64,000 nucleotides of DNA, from NCBI RefSeq assembly GCF_030646845.1, contig NZ_JAUSLE010000076.1, positions 1-64,000 on the forward strand, given 5' to 3'. Below, in pieces: positions 43,413-53,018 of this stretch. Position 1 is the first letter of the stretch, and each line of letters begins with the position of its first letter. The position numbers and the translations under genes are program-made. Source of the stretch: Rhodoferax sp. Lineage in GTDB: Bacteria > Pseudomonadota > Gammaproteobacteria > Burkholderiales > Burkholderiaceae_C. Under the pieces are notes generated by a model. That model had not been told where the DNA came from. It made no database searches and saw only the letters and a program-made list of their open reading frames with translations.

Positions 43413-44462
43413 TCAATGATTGTGGAGGGCTTCAGCCGCCGCCTGCGTGACAATGCGCACCCCCAGCGCATTCAGGTGTCCATCATACGGGCCAACATCG
43501 AACTTCAGAGGTGAGCGCGCCAGTTGGGCGCGAAACAGCGGCTCGGTATCGATCACGATAGCGCCAGCTGCTCGGGCCATCGCAATGAAACGTGCGCGGG
43601 CCGCATCGTCGGTCGGCTGCCCTCGGTACATGGCGGTGCGATCGCTGTCGAGGACAATCACCAGCTTGCCGGCGACCTTGCCTTCAATCCGTGCAAAGAA
43701 GGTTGTAACGACCGCGTCCAGCCCGGGCGACGGCATGTCGGCAAGGGCCGCCTGTGGCGCCCACCAGCCAGTGGTTTCTGGCGCAGGAACCGCCACCGGT
43801 CGCGATTGAGCGATCGCCTGTCGCCACAGCCGGTCTGGATCAAACTTGAGTTGCCCAAACACGTATTGCGCCAGTGCTGAGTGGCGCAGGATGCGCCTAG
43901 CCGCACTGGGTGGCGCCTGGATCTCGGTACGAGGTGCGAGCGTCATCCGGTCGAGGCAGGGTCCTTGGATGTTGCCTGAGCCGCACAGTGACTGGCGCAC
44001 GTCACCACGTTCCATCAGCAACACGAAGTCGCGCACGCCATAGCGTAATTGCGCCAGCCGGATGCGTTCCGCATAATCCAGCAGAGCCGAGCCGGGGCCG
44101 CCCATTGTGAACACCGGCCGATCGCCCAAGCCGCGTTCAAGCTGTTGGCCGGGTCGGTCGTCGGCGGCGAGCATCGACGCTTCGACGAAGCTGTCACCAA
44201 TCAGCGCGACCGCGCGCGGGTCGGGGGCGAAGTCGCGGTGAGCGAGGAATCCCACGTTGTTGCTGCGGTTGTTCTGGGCGTTGCGCAGATCCCATCCGGT
44301 CGCAATGGTCCAGGCGTGCCGCGGCGGGTAGGTGAGGATCAGTGGGTCGAGGTGATAGCCGGTCGCCGTCGCCGTCGATACGGGCAAGACTTGCAGTGCA
44401 AGTTCGCAGAAAACCAGAAAACCAGCAAGACCCAGCAGAAAATGGAAGACTATGCGCGCCAT
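43413..44462 (-). CDS. SGNH-type hydrolase/acetyltransferase, AlgJ/AlgX-like role
   Basis: A 349-residue protein with an N-terminal membrane anchor or uncleaved signal (RIVFHFLLGLAGFLVFCELALQVLPV). Block I is ALIGDSFVEAS with Ser, GGPGSALLDY resembles the block II glycine, and DGHLNALG holds the Asp/His pair. Its coding region begins 1 bp beyond the MBOAT stop, so it likely receives acetyl groups from the MBOAT partner and O-acetylates the polysaccharide in the periplasm, the role of AlgJ/AlgX with AlgI. Confidence 0.82.
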   Translation of the reverse strand: MARIVFHFLLGLAGFLVFCELALQVLPVSTATATGYHLDPLILTYPPRHAWTIATGWDLRNAQNNRSNNVGFLAHRDFAPDPRAVALIGDSFVEASMLAADDRPGQQLERGLGDRPVFTMGGPGSALLDYAERIRLAQLRYGVRDFVLLMERGDVRQSLCGSGNIQGPCLDRMTLAPRTEIQAPPSAARRILRHSALAQYVFGQLKFDPDRLWRQAIAQSRPVAVPAPETTGWWAPQAALADMPSPGLDAVVTTFFARIEGKVAGKLVIVLDSDRTAMYRGQPTDDAARARFIAMARAAGAIVIDTEPLFRAQLARSPLKFDVGPYDGHLNALGVRIVTQAAAEALHNH

Positions 44463-44463
44463 G

Positions 44464-45936
44464 TCAAAAATTGAAATAGATAAAGGCGCTCACTGAATCG
44501 CGCGCCGTGTTCATCAGCACGAGGAAAAGGGAGGCTGCGAGCGCCGCACCGCCAACCCACGCACGGGCCGTGGTATGAATGCGGCACAGGTCGAGCACAC
44601 GTGTTCCGATGCGGTTGCTGTTGGGGGCGAGAAACGCGATGACTCCCAACACGAAACACCACCGCGCGCCGGTTGAGAACTGCATCCCGGCATTCCACAA
44701 CAGTGGATGAACCTGCCCGGTGAGGTTCTCCCCGGCCATGCCGCGCAGCATGCGCCAGGCGCCGGAAAAAGTTTCGGCCCGGAAGAAGACCCAGGCGACG
44801 ATGACCGACAGCATTGTCAGCATCCAGGTCAGCACCAGGAAGATGGGACTGCGGCTGAGCCGGCCAAGCAGCGTCTTGCCGCACAGCGCGCGAAAGCCAT
44901 GATTGAGCACCAGATACAGCCCGTGCAGTCCACCCCAGAAGACGAAAGTCCAGTTGGCGCCGTGCCAAAGACCTCCCAGCACCATCGTGATCGCAAGATT
45001 GGCGTAACGCCGCGCCGGCCCGTAGCGGTTGCCGCCAAGCGCGATGTAGAGGTAATCGCGCAGGAATGTGGATAGCGACATGTGCCAGCGACGCCAGAAG
45101 TCGCTGATGTTGGTTGCGCGATAAGGTGAGTTGAAATTGAAGGGCAATCGTACATTGAACAGCCACGACAGGCCAACAGCCATGTCGGAGTAGCCCGAGA
45201 AGTCGAAGTAGATCTGGAACGTATAGGCGAGCGCGCCTAGCCAGGCTTCATGAAGGTCTGGTGATAGACCCGTCTCGGCCGGTTTGAACACTGCGTCCGC
45301 GTAGGGGCTAATCCCGTCGGCCAACACCACTTTTTTGAAAAGACCGATCGCAAAGATTGCAAGCCCGCCAGCGACCTGTGCTGTATTCCAGCGGTATGTT
45401 TGGGCGTCATCGAACTGGGGCATCATTTGGGAATGATGCAAAACCGGCCCGGCAATCAGGTGTGGAAAGTAGGTGACAAAGAGTCCGTAATGTATGAACT
45501 TGTACTCCCGCACGCCTTTCTGATAGGCGTCGGCCAGAAATGCGATCTGCGTGAAGGTGAAGAATGAGATCCCGACAGGCAGCAGCACCCGGCCGACATT
45601 CCAATTGAATCCTACCATCGCGTTGAGGTTGTCGACAAAGAAGTTGGCGTACTTGAAGTAGGCCAACAGCATCAAGTTGGCGGCTAAACCCGCCACCAAC
45701 CAATGTTTTGCCGTGGCCCGGGGCGTGCGGCCGATCCGTGTCCCAACGAAGAAGTTGCCGACAATCGAACCGATGAGCAGCAGGGTGAATTCCGGCATCC
45801 AATAGCCATAGAAAAACAGCGATGCGCCGAACAGCCATGTCGCGGCGGCAGAGTGTGAGATACGGGCGGCGATGAAGAAACCTGCCAAAACCAGCGGCAG
45901 AAACAGGCAGGCAAATACGGCGGTGGTGAACAGCAT
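44464..45936 (-). CDS. MBOAT family O-acyltransferase (AlgI-like)
   Basis: A 490-residue integral membrane protein with about 11-12 helices. LPVGISFFTFTQIAFLAD, YFPHLIAGPVLHHSQMMPQF, FQIYFDFSGYSDMAVGLSWLF, ISDFWRRWHMSLSTFLRDYLY and GGLWHGANWTFVFWG (catalytic His) are the AlgI/DltB signature. It passes acetyl groups across the inner membrane to the SGNH protein encoded immediately downstream. It is transcribed away from a 231-bp gap shared with the GT2 gene at 46168. Confidence 0.95.
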   Translation of the reverse strand: MLFTTAVFACLFLPLVLAGFFIAARISHSAAATWLFGASLFFYGYWMPEFTLLLIGSIVGNFFVGTRIGRTPRATAKHWLVAGLAANLMLLAYFKYANFFVDNLNAMVGFNWNVGRVLLPVGISFFTFTQIAFLADAYQKGVREYKFIHYGLFVTYFPHLIAGPVLHHSQMMPQFDDAQTYRWNTAQVAGGLAIFAIGLFKKVVLADGISPYADAVFKPAETGLSPDLHEAWLGALAYTFQIYFDFSGYSDMAVGLSWLFNVRLPFNFNSPYRATNISDFWRRWHMSLSTFLRDYLYIALGGNRYGPARRYANLAITMVLGGLWHGANWTFVFWGGLHGLYLVLNHGFRALCGKTLLGRLSRSPIFLVLTWMLTMLSVIVAWVFFRAETFSGAWRMLRGMAGENLTGQVHPLLWNAGMQFSTGARWCFVLGVIAFLAPNSNRIGTRVLDLCRIHTTARAWVGGAALAASLFLVLMNTARDSVSAFIYFNF

Positions 45937-46167
45937 GGACCGTTGGAGTGTTCTTTGGCTTACGGGGGCGACTCCCTAGCAGTCATTTATACCATCGGCG
46001 GCAGCGCACACGCGTCATTTCCGTTTTTTATCGGGATTGACATTTCTCAACTGCGAGCCGCTTAAGGTCCGTAATATGAGTTGTGGAGTGGGCTGGCTAT
46101 GTCAGGCTCCCGCGATCGTCAATACGCGTGGCCGGAATGATCGACAGTCAGGCAGGAGGGAATTTCA

Positions 46168-47082
46168 ATGGGGCTCGATGTACAGAAAATTTCATCAACG
46201 GCGAGCGGGGCGATAGCTTGGCCAGTCATGATCCTTGCGCACAATGAGGAGCGCCACATTGAGGCCTGCCTCGATAGCATCTTCAGTGCCGATCCCGGCG
46301 CACCGCTGGAAGCTTATGTGATGGCGAATGGCTGTACCGATGACACAGAGGACTTGGTGCGCCGGTACAGCAAGCATAATCCGTCGGTCCACTTGGTCTC
46401 CATCAAACTAGGTGATAAGTGCAACGCTTGGAATGTCTTCGTGCACGAAACGGTGCCCAGCCAATGTCCGGGACAATCGATTTATTTTTTCATGGATGGC
46501 GATGCCAGGGCTGCCCCCGGCTCCTTTTCCGCCATGGCAAAGGTGCTCGAGTCACAGCCAAAGGCGCACGCGGTTGGCGCACCGCCAGCTTCTGGTCGAA
46601 GCATGGCACATGATCGCGAAGAACTTCTTCGGGAGCGTGGGCTTGTCGCTAACCTCTATGCCTTGCGTGGAACATTCATTGAACGATGCCGGGCGCTTGA
46701 CGTGCGAATCCCGCTGAAACTGGAGGGGGACGATGGACTGATTGGAGCGCTTGTTCGTTGGGATCTTGACCCCAGGCAGCCCATGAACCCGCAGCTGATT
46801 GCACCCTGTGCGGACGCCGGGTTTCTCTTCGAGTCGTTCAAGATCTCGCGCCCTTCCCAATGGCTTGCCTACTGGAAACGAATGGTCCGCTACGGCCGAA
46901 GACGCTATGAGTTCGCGATTCTGGGGCCAAGGCTATCAGTTGGGGGGCTGGCTGCGTTGCCTAAAGACATCCGCGACATTTATCGAGACGCTGACAAATT
47001 GGATCTGAAGTGGGATGGCATTTACACGATCAACAACTGGTTCGCGCTCCGCGAGATGCGGCGTTTGGCACGAAATCCGTGA
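46168..47082 (+). CDS. GT2 family glycosyltransferase
   Basis: A 304-residue GT-A enzyme. VMILAHNEERHIEACLDSI opens the nucleotide-binding fold, YFFMDGDARAAPGSF holds the D-x-D metal site, and KLEGDDGLIGALVRWD the later acidic motif. No membrane helix is evident. GGAGGG stands 7 bp before ATG 46168. A TTGACA at 46037-46042 could be a -35 site. It is followed 59 bp later by an FkbM methyltransferase; the two may form a small operon decorating the polymer. Confidence 0.85.
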   Translation: MGLDVQKISSTASGAIAWPVMILAHNEERHIEACLDSIFSADPGAPLEAYVMANGCTDDTEDLVRRYSKHNPSVHLVSIKLGDKCNAWNVFVHETVPSQCPGQSIYFFMDGDARAAPGSFSAMAKVLESQPKAHAVGAPPASGRSMAHDREELLRERGLVANLYALRGTFIERCRALDVRIPLKLEGDDGLIGALVRWDLDPRQPMNPQLIAPCADAGFLFESFKISRPSQWLAYWKRMVRYGRRRYEFAILGPRLSVGGLAALPKDIRDIYRDADKLDLKWDGIYTINNWFALREMRRLARNP

Positions 47083-47141
47083 TAACGCCCCAAGAGTTTG
47101 GTAAGGTGTTTGGTTCTTAAGCAGAGGCAAGGAGCGCGAGA

Positions 47142-47921
47142 ATGAGTAGTAACTTGCAGAAGATCACTGAATTGGTGTTGGGCGTCCATAACCCTGTTGT
47201 GGCCGTGCTGGATCGACTCGGATTACGGCGATCTCCGTACATTTTGCGTCTCCGCAACGGACATGTCATGGAACTGCGCCCAAAAACTGGCGACTTGTTC
47301 GGGTTCTACGAGATTGTCCTTAGACGGGACTATTTTGCGGCTGGACAGGTCATCAAGCCAGGCGCAACGGTTATCGATGTCGGCGCCAACATCGGATGCT
47401 TCACGATCACCGCAGCCAAGCTCGCCGGCCCCACTGGAAGGGTAATCGCAATAGAGCCAGAGGAATCCACCTACCAGCAGTTGCTTGGAAACATAAAGCT
47501 CAACAAACTCGACAACGTGACGGCGTTGCGGCTGGCAGTTGGCGCAACGGAAGGGGAAATTCTCCTCCACTCCGACCCCAATCGCTTGTTCAGTTCAGTC
47601 TTCTCATCCGTCAATGGGCGTCCAATCGGTGGCAGTGACCAGCGAGTGCCAATGGTCACCCTCGATTCTCTGATGGATAAGTACCGGATCGAACGCTGTG
47701 ACTACCTGAAGCTCGACTGCGAAGGCGCCGAACACGAGATTGTTGCAAACATGTCCTTTGCCACCGCCTCGCGCGTCGCGCAGATCACCATGGAGGTACA
47801 CAAGGTTCCCGGCTGTGACTCCGAAATTCTGACGAGCCGATTGGAAAACTTCGGATATCAACGTATCGGCACTTCAACGTTGCCGTTCTATGCGCTTTCC
47901 CCTCTTGGTGGCGTGGTTTAG
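47142..47921 (+). CDS. FkbM family SAM-dependent methyltransferase
   Basis: A 259-residue protein with SAM motif I VIDVGANIGCFTITAAKLAG, IAIEPEESTYQQLLGNI (motif II acidic residue) and the FkbM-typical DYLKLDCEGAEHEI. The family O-methylates sugars in polysaccharides and natural products. AAGGAG lies 8 bp before ATG 47142. It is convergent with the asparagine-synthase-like gene. Confidence 0.92.
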   Translation: MSSNLQKITELVLGVHNPVVAVLDRLGLRRSPYILRLRNGHVMELRPKTGDLFGFYEIVLRRDYFAAGQVIKPGATVIDVGANIGCFTITAAKLAGPTGRVIAIEPEESTYQQLLGNIKLNKLDNVTALRLAVGATEGEILLHSDPNRLFSSVFSSVNGRPIGGSDQRVPMVTLDSLMDKYRIERCDYLKLDCEGAEHEIVANMSFATASRVAQITMEVHKVPGCDSEILTSRLENFGYQRIGTSTLPFYALSPLGGVV

Positions 47922-48024
47922 CAGGTATTTGGGATGCTTCTGTTCCTGAGTTATTTTTGGTCCCGCGGCGTTGACATAGCTATGTTCAAGATCGAGTCTG
48001 ACACATAACAATTCGTGACTAGGT

Positions 48025-49692
48025 TTAAACCTTGAATTTTGGCGCATGATCCAGTAGCCACTGCTCGAGCATCATCAAGATCCACACCATCTCGCCAAAG
48101 TAACCCGGGTGCTCTGGCAGTCGTTGCGTCAGCAGGGTCTGAACGAAATCGTTACGCACCACGCCGCGCTGGGCGAGGCTGTGCAGAGAGTCACTGGCCA
48201 AGGTGTTGAGCGCCGGGTGGGTGTTAGCCCACACGCCAAATGGCAATCCAAAACCCTGCTTCTTCTTGGTGATGATTTCACTCGGGAGAAAGCCCCGTAG
48301 CGCTTCCTTGAAGAACCAGCGCAGGTGCAATCCCTTGAGCTTGTAGTCCGTTGGCAGCCTTTGCGAGAATGCCAACAAACGGTCGTCCAGCATTGGGAAA
48401 CCGACTTTCACCCCGGCAAAGCCGGTGGCGCCGGTTACCTTCGGAAGGTCACTCTCGGCCAGGGTGAAGCGCCAGTCAAAAGCCAGTTCCTGGTTCAGCG
48501 CGCTGCAGTTCCGGGACATTTGCCAGACGTCGCGCTGCAACTCCAGTGGCGCGGCGACGTCAATTTGCGCCAACATGCCTGGTGTAAGCACTTCACTCGG
48601 GTCCAGGCGCATGATCAGGTTGTACATTTTCAGCCGGTCAGGCATAGGTACACGGGCCTGCTCAACGTAGCTCCCCGCCTTGCGGGTCAGTGCGAATGCC
48701 CTCGCCGCACCCGTGCCCAGCATCGGCTCCATCAGGCCCCTTTTCAAAAAACTAGGCATATGGTCGTACCAGCCAAACATCCGCTGCTTGGCGTAGCGTG
48801 AGTTGCCACCAAAAAGTTCGTCTCCACCGTCCCCAGCCAGTAGTTTGCTCACGCCGTCTTCGCGCGCCATCTTCGCGCAGTAGTAGGCGGGCAGCGCGGA
48901 CGAATTGCCGAACGGCTGGTCGAAATGTGCCGCCACGGCCGGGATGCTTCGTACCAGGTCGTCGGGCGTTACGTAATACTCGTGGTGCTCGGTCTTGAAG
49001 TGTTTGGCCGCGAGGCGTGCAAATTCCATCTCGTCGTAGCCTTGCGCGTCGAAGCCGATTGAGTAGCTGGCCACCGTTTCATCACTGGCCTGCGCCGCCA
49101 TTCCCGCCACGGTGGAGCTGTCGGTGCCGCCGCTCAAAAAGCACGCTGGTTTGCTGCCGTCGAGTTGCGTGGCGACCGCGTCACGCAGCAACTGCCTGAA
49201 TTCATCTTTCAGCGCGCCAAATGAGGCGCCTTGTTGCTCCTCGAAGGTCGGAACCCAATATGGCGCCACGGTGAGCTGGCCGTTTTCAAACAATGCATAG
49301 TGTCCGGGAGGCAACCGGTAAATGCCTTTGTAAATGGTGCGCGGGGAAGGAATGACGTGAAAGTACAGGTAGTCGAAAATCGCCTGTGGGTCGATAGGTG
49401 TGTCCGCATCCGCCAGTTCATCCGCACGGCCTGCATAGCGCAACTGCCCGTCCACGACCCGGTAGCAGAGCGTGTGAATGGCAAAGCGATCCACTGCCAT
49501 AAAGGTGCGGCCGCCGGGCTCGTGCAGGCCCACGGCGAAGTCACCGGTCACGCGGGCGGCGGCACTTGCGGCGTCCTTGGTTACAGCTTCCTGCCAAGCC
49601 GCCAGGGGGCCCTGAGTGTTGGCCAGCCCGGCTAGGCGGGTATCAGAGAATAGGGGTGAGCCAAGGGTTAAGGAAGAGTTGGTCGCGGGCAT
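48025..49692 (-). CDS. Asparagine-synthase-like protein lacking the glutaminase Cys
   Basis: A 555-residue protein. The synthetase half is intact, with PP-loop LSGGTDSSTVAGMAA and LAGDGGDELFGGNSRY. The N-terminal ~180 residues keep a shortened glutaminase-like fold (GDFAVGLHEPGGRTFMAVDRFAIHTLCYR) but start MPATNSS, without Cys2. Glutamine hydrolysis by this chain is therefore unlikely, and it may use free ammonia or an amine, or make amides or lactams. It lies 15 bp downstream of the beta-helix gene in a three-gene operon. No strong ribosome site precedes ATG 49692. Confidence 0.88.
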   Translation of the reverse strand: MPATNSSLTLGSPLFSDTRLAGLANTQGPLAAWQEAVTKDAASAAARVTGDFAVGLHEPGGRTFMAVDRFAIHTLCYRVVDGQLRYAGRADELADADTPIDPQAIFDYLYFHVIPSPRTIYKGIYRLPPGHYALFENGQLTVAPYWVPTFEEQQGASFGALKDEFRQLLRDAVATQLDGSKPACFLSGGTDSSTVAGMAAQASDETVASYSIGFDAQGYDEMEFARLAAKHFKTEHHEYYVTPDDLVRSIPAVAAHFDQPFGNSSALPAYYCAKMAREDGVSKLLAGDGGDELFGGNSRYAKQRMFGWYDHMPSFLKRGLMEPMLGTGAARAFALTRKAGSYVEQARVPMPDRLKMYNLIMRLDPSEVLTPGMLAQIDVAAPLELQRDVWQMSRNCSALNQELAFDWRFTLAESDLPKVTGATGFAGVKVGFPMLDDRLLAFSQRLPTDYKLKGLHLRWFFKEALRGFLPSEIITKKKQGFGLPFGVWANTHPALNTLASDSLHSLAQRGVVRNDFVQTLLTQRLPEHPGYFGEMVWILMMLEQWLLDHAPKFKV

Positions 49693-49707
49693 AAGGTCAT
49701 TGGGTAA

Positions 49708-50769
49708 TCAACGAGGGGAGGGCGGCGCCATGCGCTGCGTCGCCCCCAGATTATGCGTGGTGCCGCCGAGTCTCCGCGCATAGTCGCGCGGGTCAACCGT
49801 GACGTTGTTTCGATACACCCCCTGGCCGGCCGACTCTAGCCTGCCCGGCCCGACCAGCAGGTTGTTGACGGCGCGTATGGCGTCTGCGCCCGGTGCCACC
49901 CGCAGAAACACGCCGCCCCGCGGCAGTGCGTCCACCAGCGTGTTGTTTTCCAGGTGGATTTCGTTGCGCGGCCACTTGTAGCCTTCCGCGCCAAAGGAGA
50001 TCATGTGCGGGTTTTCCGTCTGGGTGCCCTGCGCAATGAGGTTGCCCACCACATACGCTACTCCGCCATTCGGGAACTCCAGTTCGTAGCTGGCGGTTCC
50101 CCCCGCGTCGTCGGTCAGCCGGTTGTAAAAAATATGGTTCACCGCCGCCCGGCTCTTGAGCAGGTGGCCAATGCGCGCGTGGTGAAAGTAGCTGCCTGTA
50201 ACCGACAGCCGTGCAATCTGCCCAACATATAAATTGTGGTTGTGGCCGTCGGGCCGCTGGTTATAGGCAAACTCGCTGTTCTCTACCTCCAGCACGGTGG
50301 CCGGGTCATTGCTGGTGAGCAGCCCCATTTCGTTGCGCATGAAGCTGCAATTACGTACGAGGAGTGAGCCCTTCTCCAGGCGGATGCCTGCGCCGTTGCG
50401 GTCGGGCACGGCTGCGCCCTCAAAGTCAAAGCCCTCCACGCGCATGCCGTTGGCGCGCACTACCCAGATGCCCTTTCCTTCGGCTGCGGCGCCTTGCGCC
50501 AACAGCCGAACCCTCCCACCGACGGCGCGCACGGTCAAACCATCGTGCTCCCAGACCGCGACGTCACCAGCATAGTCGCCCGAATCTACTTCAATTGTGC
50601 TGCCAGCCCTTGCCAGGCGGGCGGCATTAGCTATCGTTTTGATAGCTTTTGTGGGGCCCACGCGTAGAAGCGATGGTTCAACACTTTGCCTCGTTGGCAG
50701 GGCTGGTGCGAGTAAAGGCCCCATGAGCAGCAATAGGCATGCAACCCGGCGACCGATGCACGGCGTCAT
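49708..50769 (-). CDS. Secreted right-handed beta-helix protein
   Basis: A 353-residue protein with a signal peptide (VACLLLLMGPLLAPALP) and repeated beta-helix rungs (GSTIEVDSGDYAGDVAV, GMRVEGFDFEGAAVPDRNGAGIRLEKGSLLVRNCSFMRNEMGLL, VVGNLIAQG, HLENNTLVDALP). The fold is that of pectate lyase-like and carbohydrate-binding/epimerase proteins, so it may bind or modify the exopolysaccharide. ATG 50769 overlaps the VanZ-like gene's TGA (ATGA), which decides the start. The small hairpin repeat at 50629-50647 is read within the coding sequence. Confidence 0.82.
   Translation of the reverse strand: MTPCIGRRVACLLLLMGPLLAPALPTRQSVEPSLLRVGPTKAIKTIANAARLARAGSTIEVDSGDYAGDVAVWEHDGLTVRAVGGRVRLLAQGAAAEGKGIWVVRANGMRVEGFDFEGAAVPDRNGAGIRLEKGSLLVRNCSFMRNEMGLLTSNDPATVLEVENSEFAYNQRPDGHNHNLYVGQIARLSVTGSYFHHARIGHLLKSRAAVNHIFYNRLTDDAGGTASYELEFPNGGVAYVVGNLIAQGTQTENPHMISFGAEGYKWPRNEIHLENNTLVDALPRGGVFLRVAPGADAIRAVNNLLVGPGRLESAGQGVYRNNVTVDPRDYARRLGGTTHNLGATQRMAPPSPR
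50629..50647. repeat. Hairpin resembling the head of the dispersed repeat
   Basis: AGCTATC-GTTTT-GATAGCT forms a 7-bp stem with a 5-base loop. It is similar to the hairpin that opens copy 2 at 7643-7659, but the rest of the element is absent. Confidence 0.45.
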
Positions 50770-53018
50770 ATCCCGTCTTTCCGGATCGAGGCTGAACCGT
50801 GTGCGCAGCACGAACTTTCACCCAAGCGGATTCCCGTAGCGAGAATCAACACACCACCGACTTGAACCAAACACCAGCGCAAAAAGAGAACTTCCGGGCT
50901 GAGCAGTTTGGCACGATCAGGTCCCAGCAGAAACTGCGGTCCTGAAAACACAAAACTGTATTTTTCGATGTGCTGCTCAAGTCCCTGGTTTAGCAGCCAC
51001 CAGCCAAGCGGCAGCGCAGCCAGACTGAGAAGAATCATCAAAGCCAATTTGCGCCTACTCGCGCCAGCGGCTTCGCCAAGAAGCAGTCCATTGATGCAGA
51101 ACAACAGTAGCAGGCCATACAAAAAGCCACCGCCACCCCAGCCCCACTCTCCGTCGCGGGCAATGAGTTCATTCAGGTTGTCAGTGCTCGTCCAGTCAAA
51201 TGCGATGGCCTTGCACAGCCACAAAAGCAAGAGCGCACTGACGACCAAACCGCTGAGCGGCCCGACGCCAGCAAATGCGTGGCGGGAGCCCGCGCGTAAC
51301 GCAATGACCAAAGCCAGGAAAATCGGCAACGGTGCATAAAGTGCAATGTAGCGTACGCAATGCTCGATGAACCCGATCGCCGCGGGCGCGTCCAGGTAGA
51401 GGAAAGTTCGGCGCCAAAACTCCCCCCAGGTATCCCTGTTTGTGACCCACCAGAAAACGTTCGCGGAGCCAGAAATGTCTTCAATACTTTCAGTCGTTAC
51501 GCCTGCCCAGAGAAATGCGAGGCTGATCAGGCTAACAAGCAATGCCAAGGGGGGCAACTGCAGCCCTGGCCAGCGCGATAGAGTCAGGCGGGTGCCCAGC
51601 CATACCGCGCCACCACCGGCCCAGAGCAGGGCCATTGAAAACGCAAACAGTGCAGGGATGCTGCCATCGCCTCTGAAGAGTTGCTTTACGTTGTAGGGGA
51701 TTCCTGGCAGCTTCAGCAGCACAGCTATGCCCAGCACGATGGTGGCAACCGCGACCGTGGTCTGCAAAACGAAGACCTTGAGCCTGGGTCGAGTCATCGT
51801 CGATTGGGAAACAACCTTGGGTTGGGACTTGGCTGGACCGGGCGATTCGCCCGAAACGGACGATAGTTTGCGAAATTTCTGAGCTTTGGATCGACTGTTT
51901 TCATGCAAGTGCAAGGCGCCGAACACTTGCCCCAGCAGCAGGACAAGTAGCGGCTCAGTCATATCGGAAGTTCTTGTTTCTATCAGGGTTTGCATCAATT
52001 CCAGCAAAAAAACCCACAACGCCAATCCGATACTCGCCAGAAAGACCCGCCTGGAAGCTGTGGCAGCCACATAGAGGATGCCAGCAAAAACCACCATATT
52101 GCTCGCCAAAGATCGAACGTTGCTCGCCATCGAGCCTTCGAGCATCGCAGAAAAAGGCAGCCAGGAAACTGCGGCGGGTTCGTCACGCAGGCTAAAAGGT
52201 GAGAGTGCACTGACGGTATAACCTGTAAGCAACAACAGCCAAATAATGGTGCCGCGTCTTGTTTCGGCAATCCGCGCAAGTGCCCACCAACTGGCAGCAC
52301 CTAAAGCGAATCCGAGCGGTGCCGACATGTCCATACGCACCCCGTGCATGAAAAACTTGCCGAGGCTGATTGCCATCAGCAGCAGGGGAAGCAGCACTAC
52401 GGAGCGGCGTGTACTAGTTAAGGCCGCCAGCAGTTGACCTGCCAGCACCGCCATGGCAGCCTGTTGCAAAAGTACTGCCGTCGAAAGCGTGGGTTCGGTC
52501 CAAAGTGATTTGAGTTGTTCTTTAATCAGTTGCAGATCGATGCTCGGCACCAGCGGCAGCCATTCGGCCACAACAAACGCAACGAGCAGACTAGCAGGCA
52601 CCACGGCCGAATGTTGATCGACGGTTTTGCCCGGCAGGCGCATCGTGAAGTATCCGCCCACCACTATGCCCCCCGCGATGCCAATCAAATTCCAGAAAAC
52701 ATCGGCCAAAGCCGCATCCCGCGATGGCACCCAAATCTGCAATACCTGTACGCCAAGCGAAATGACAAACCCTGACAAGGCTGTCATAGCCGCTGCACGC
52801 GGCAAGCCCCAACGCGGAGCAAGGGCCAGCATGCCAATCAAGCCCCAAGGTGCAAACAACCCACCATTGCCAAGCAAGTCACCAGGTGAAGTCAGTAAAT
52901 TCCAATTTGAAAACAGTCGGGCAACTGCGCCTGGCGTAGCGGGAGAAAAATTGAAGGGGTAAAGCGATCCGTAAACGATGAGACCCGCAATCAGCGCAAA
53001 GAGCAGTAGACGTTTCAT
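50766..53018 (-). CDS. Large VanZ-like multi-pass membrane protein
   Basis: A 750-residue protein with many hydrophobic helices. Residues ~1-130 match the VanZ-like fold (SLYPFNF, N-W-N-L-L-T-S-P-G-D-L-L-G-N, ADVFWNLIGIAGGIVVGG). Further helices continue with a cytoplasmic or periplasmic linker near residues 370-410 and another membrane half ending at RLGESSCCAHGSASIRKDGI. This is much longer than VanZ itself (~160). ATG 53018 gives a clean membrane start (MKRLLLFALIAG); the longer frame upstream lacks support. It is the first gene of the operon with the beta-helix and asparagine-synthase-like genes. Confidence 0.8.
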   Translation of the reverse strand: MKRLLLFALIAGLIVYGSLYPFNFSPATPGAVARLFSNWNLLTSPGDLLGNGGLFAPWGLIGMLALAPRWGLPRAAAMTALSGFVISLGVQVLQIWVPSRDAALADVFWNLIGIAGGIVVGGYFTMRLPGKTVDQHSAVVPASLLVAFVVAEWLPLVPSIDLQLIKEQLKSLWTEPTLSTAVLLQQAAMAVLAGQLLAALTSTRRSVVLLPLLLMAISLGKFFMHGVRMDMSAPLGFALGAASWWALARIAETRRGTIIWLLLLTGYTVSALSPFSLRDEPAAVSWLPFSAMLEGSMASNVRSLASNMVVFAGILYVAATASRRVFLASIGLALWVFLLELMQTLIETRTSDMTEPLLVLLLGQVFGALHLHENSRSKAQKFRKLSSVSGESPGPAKSQPKVVSQSTMTRPRLKVFVLQTTVAVATIVLGIAVLLKLPGIPYNVKQLFRGDGSIPALFAFSMALLWAGGGAVWLGTRLTLSRWPGLQLPPLALLVSLISLAFLWAGVTTESIEDISGSANVFWWVTNRDTWGEFWRRTFLYLDAPAAIGFIEHCVRYIALYAPLPIFLALVIALRAGSRHAFAGVGPLSGLVVSALLLLWLCKAIAFDWTSTDNLNELIARDGEWGWGGGGFLYGLLLLFCINGLLLGEAAGASRRKLALMILLSLAALPLGWWLLNQGLEQHIEKYSFVFSGPQFLLGPDRAKLLSPEVLFLRWCLVQVGGVLILATGIRLGESSCCAHGSASIRKDGI

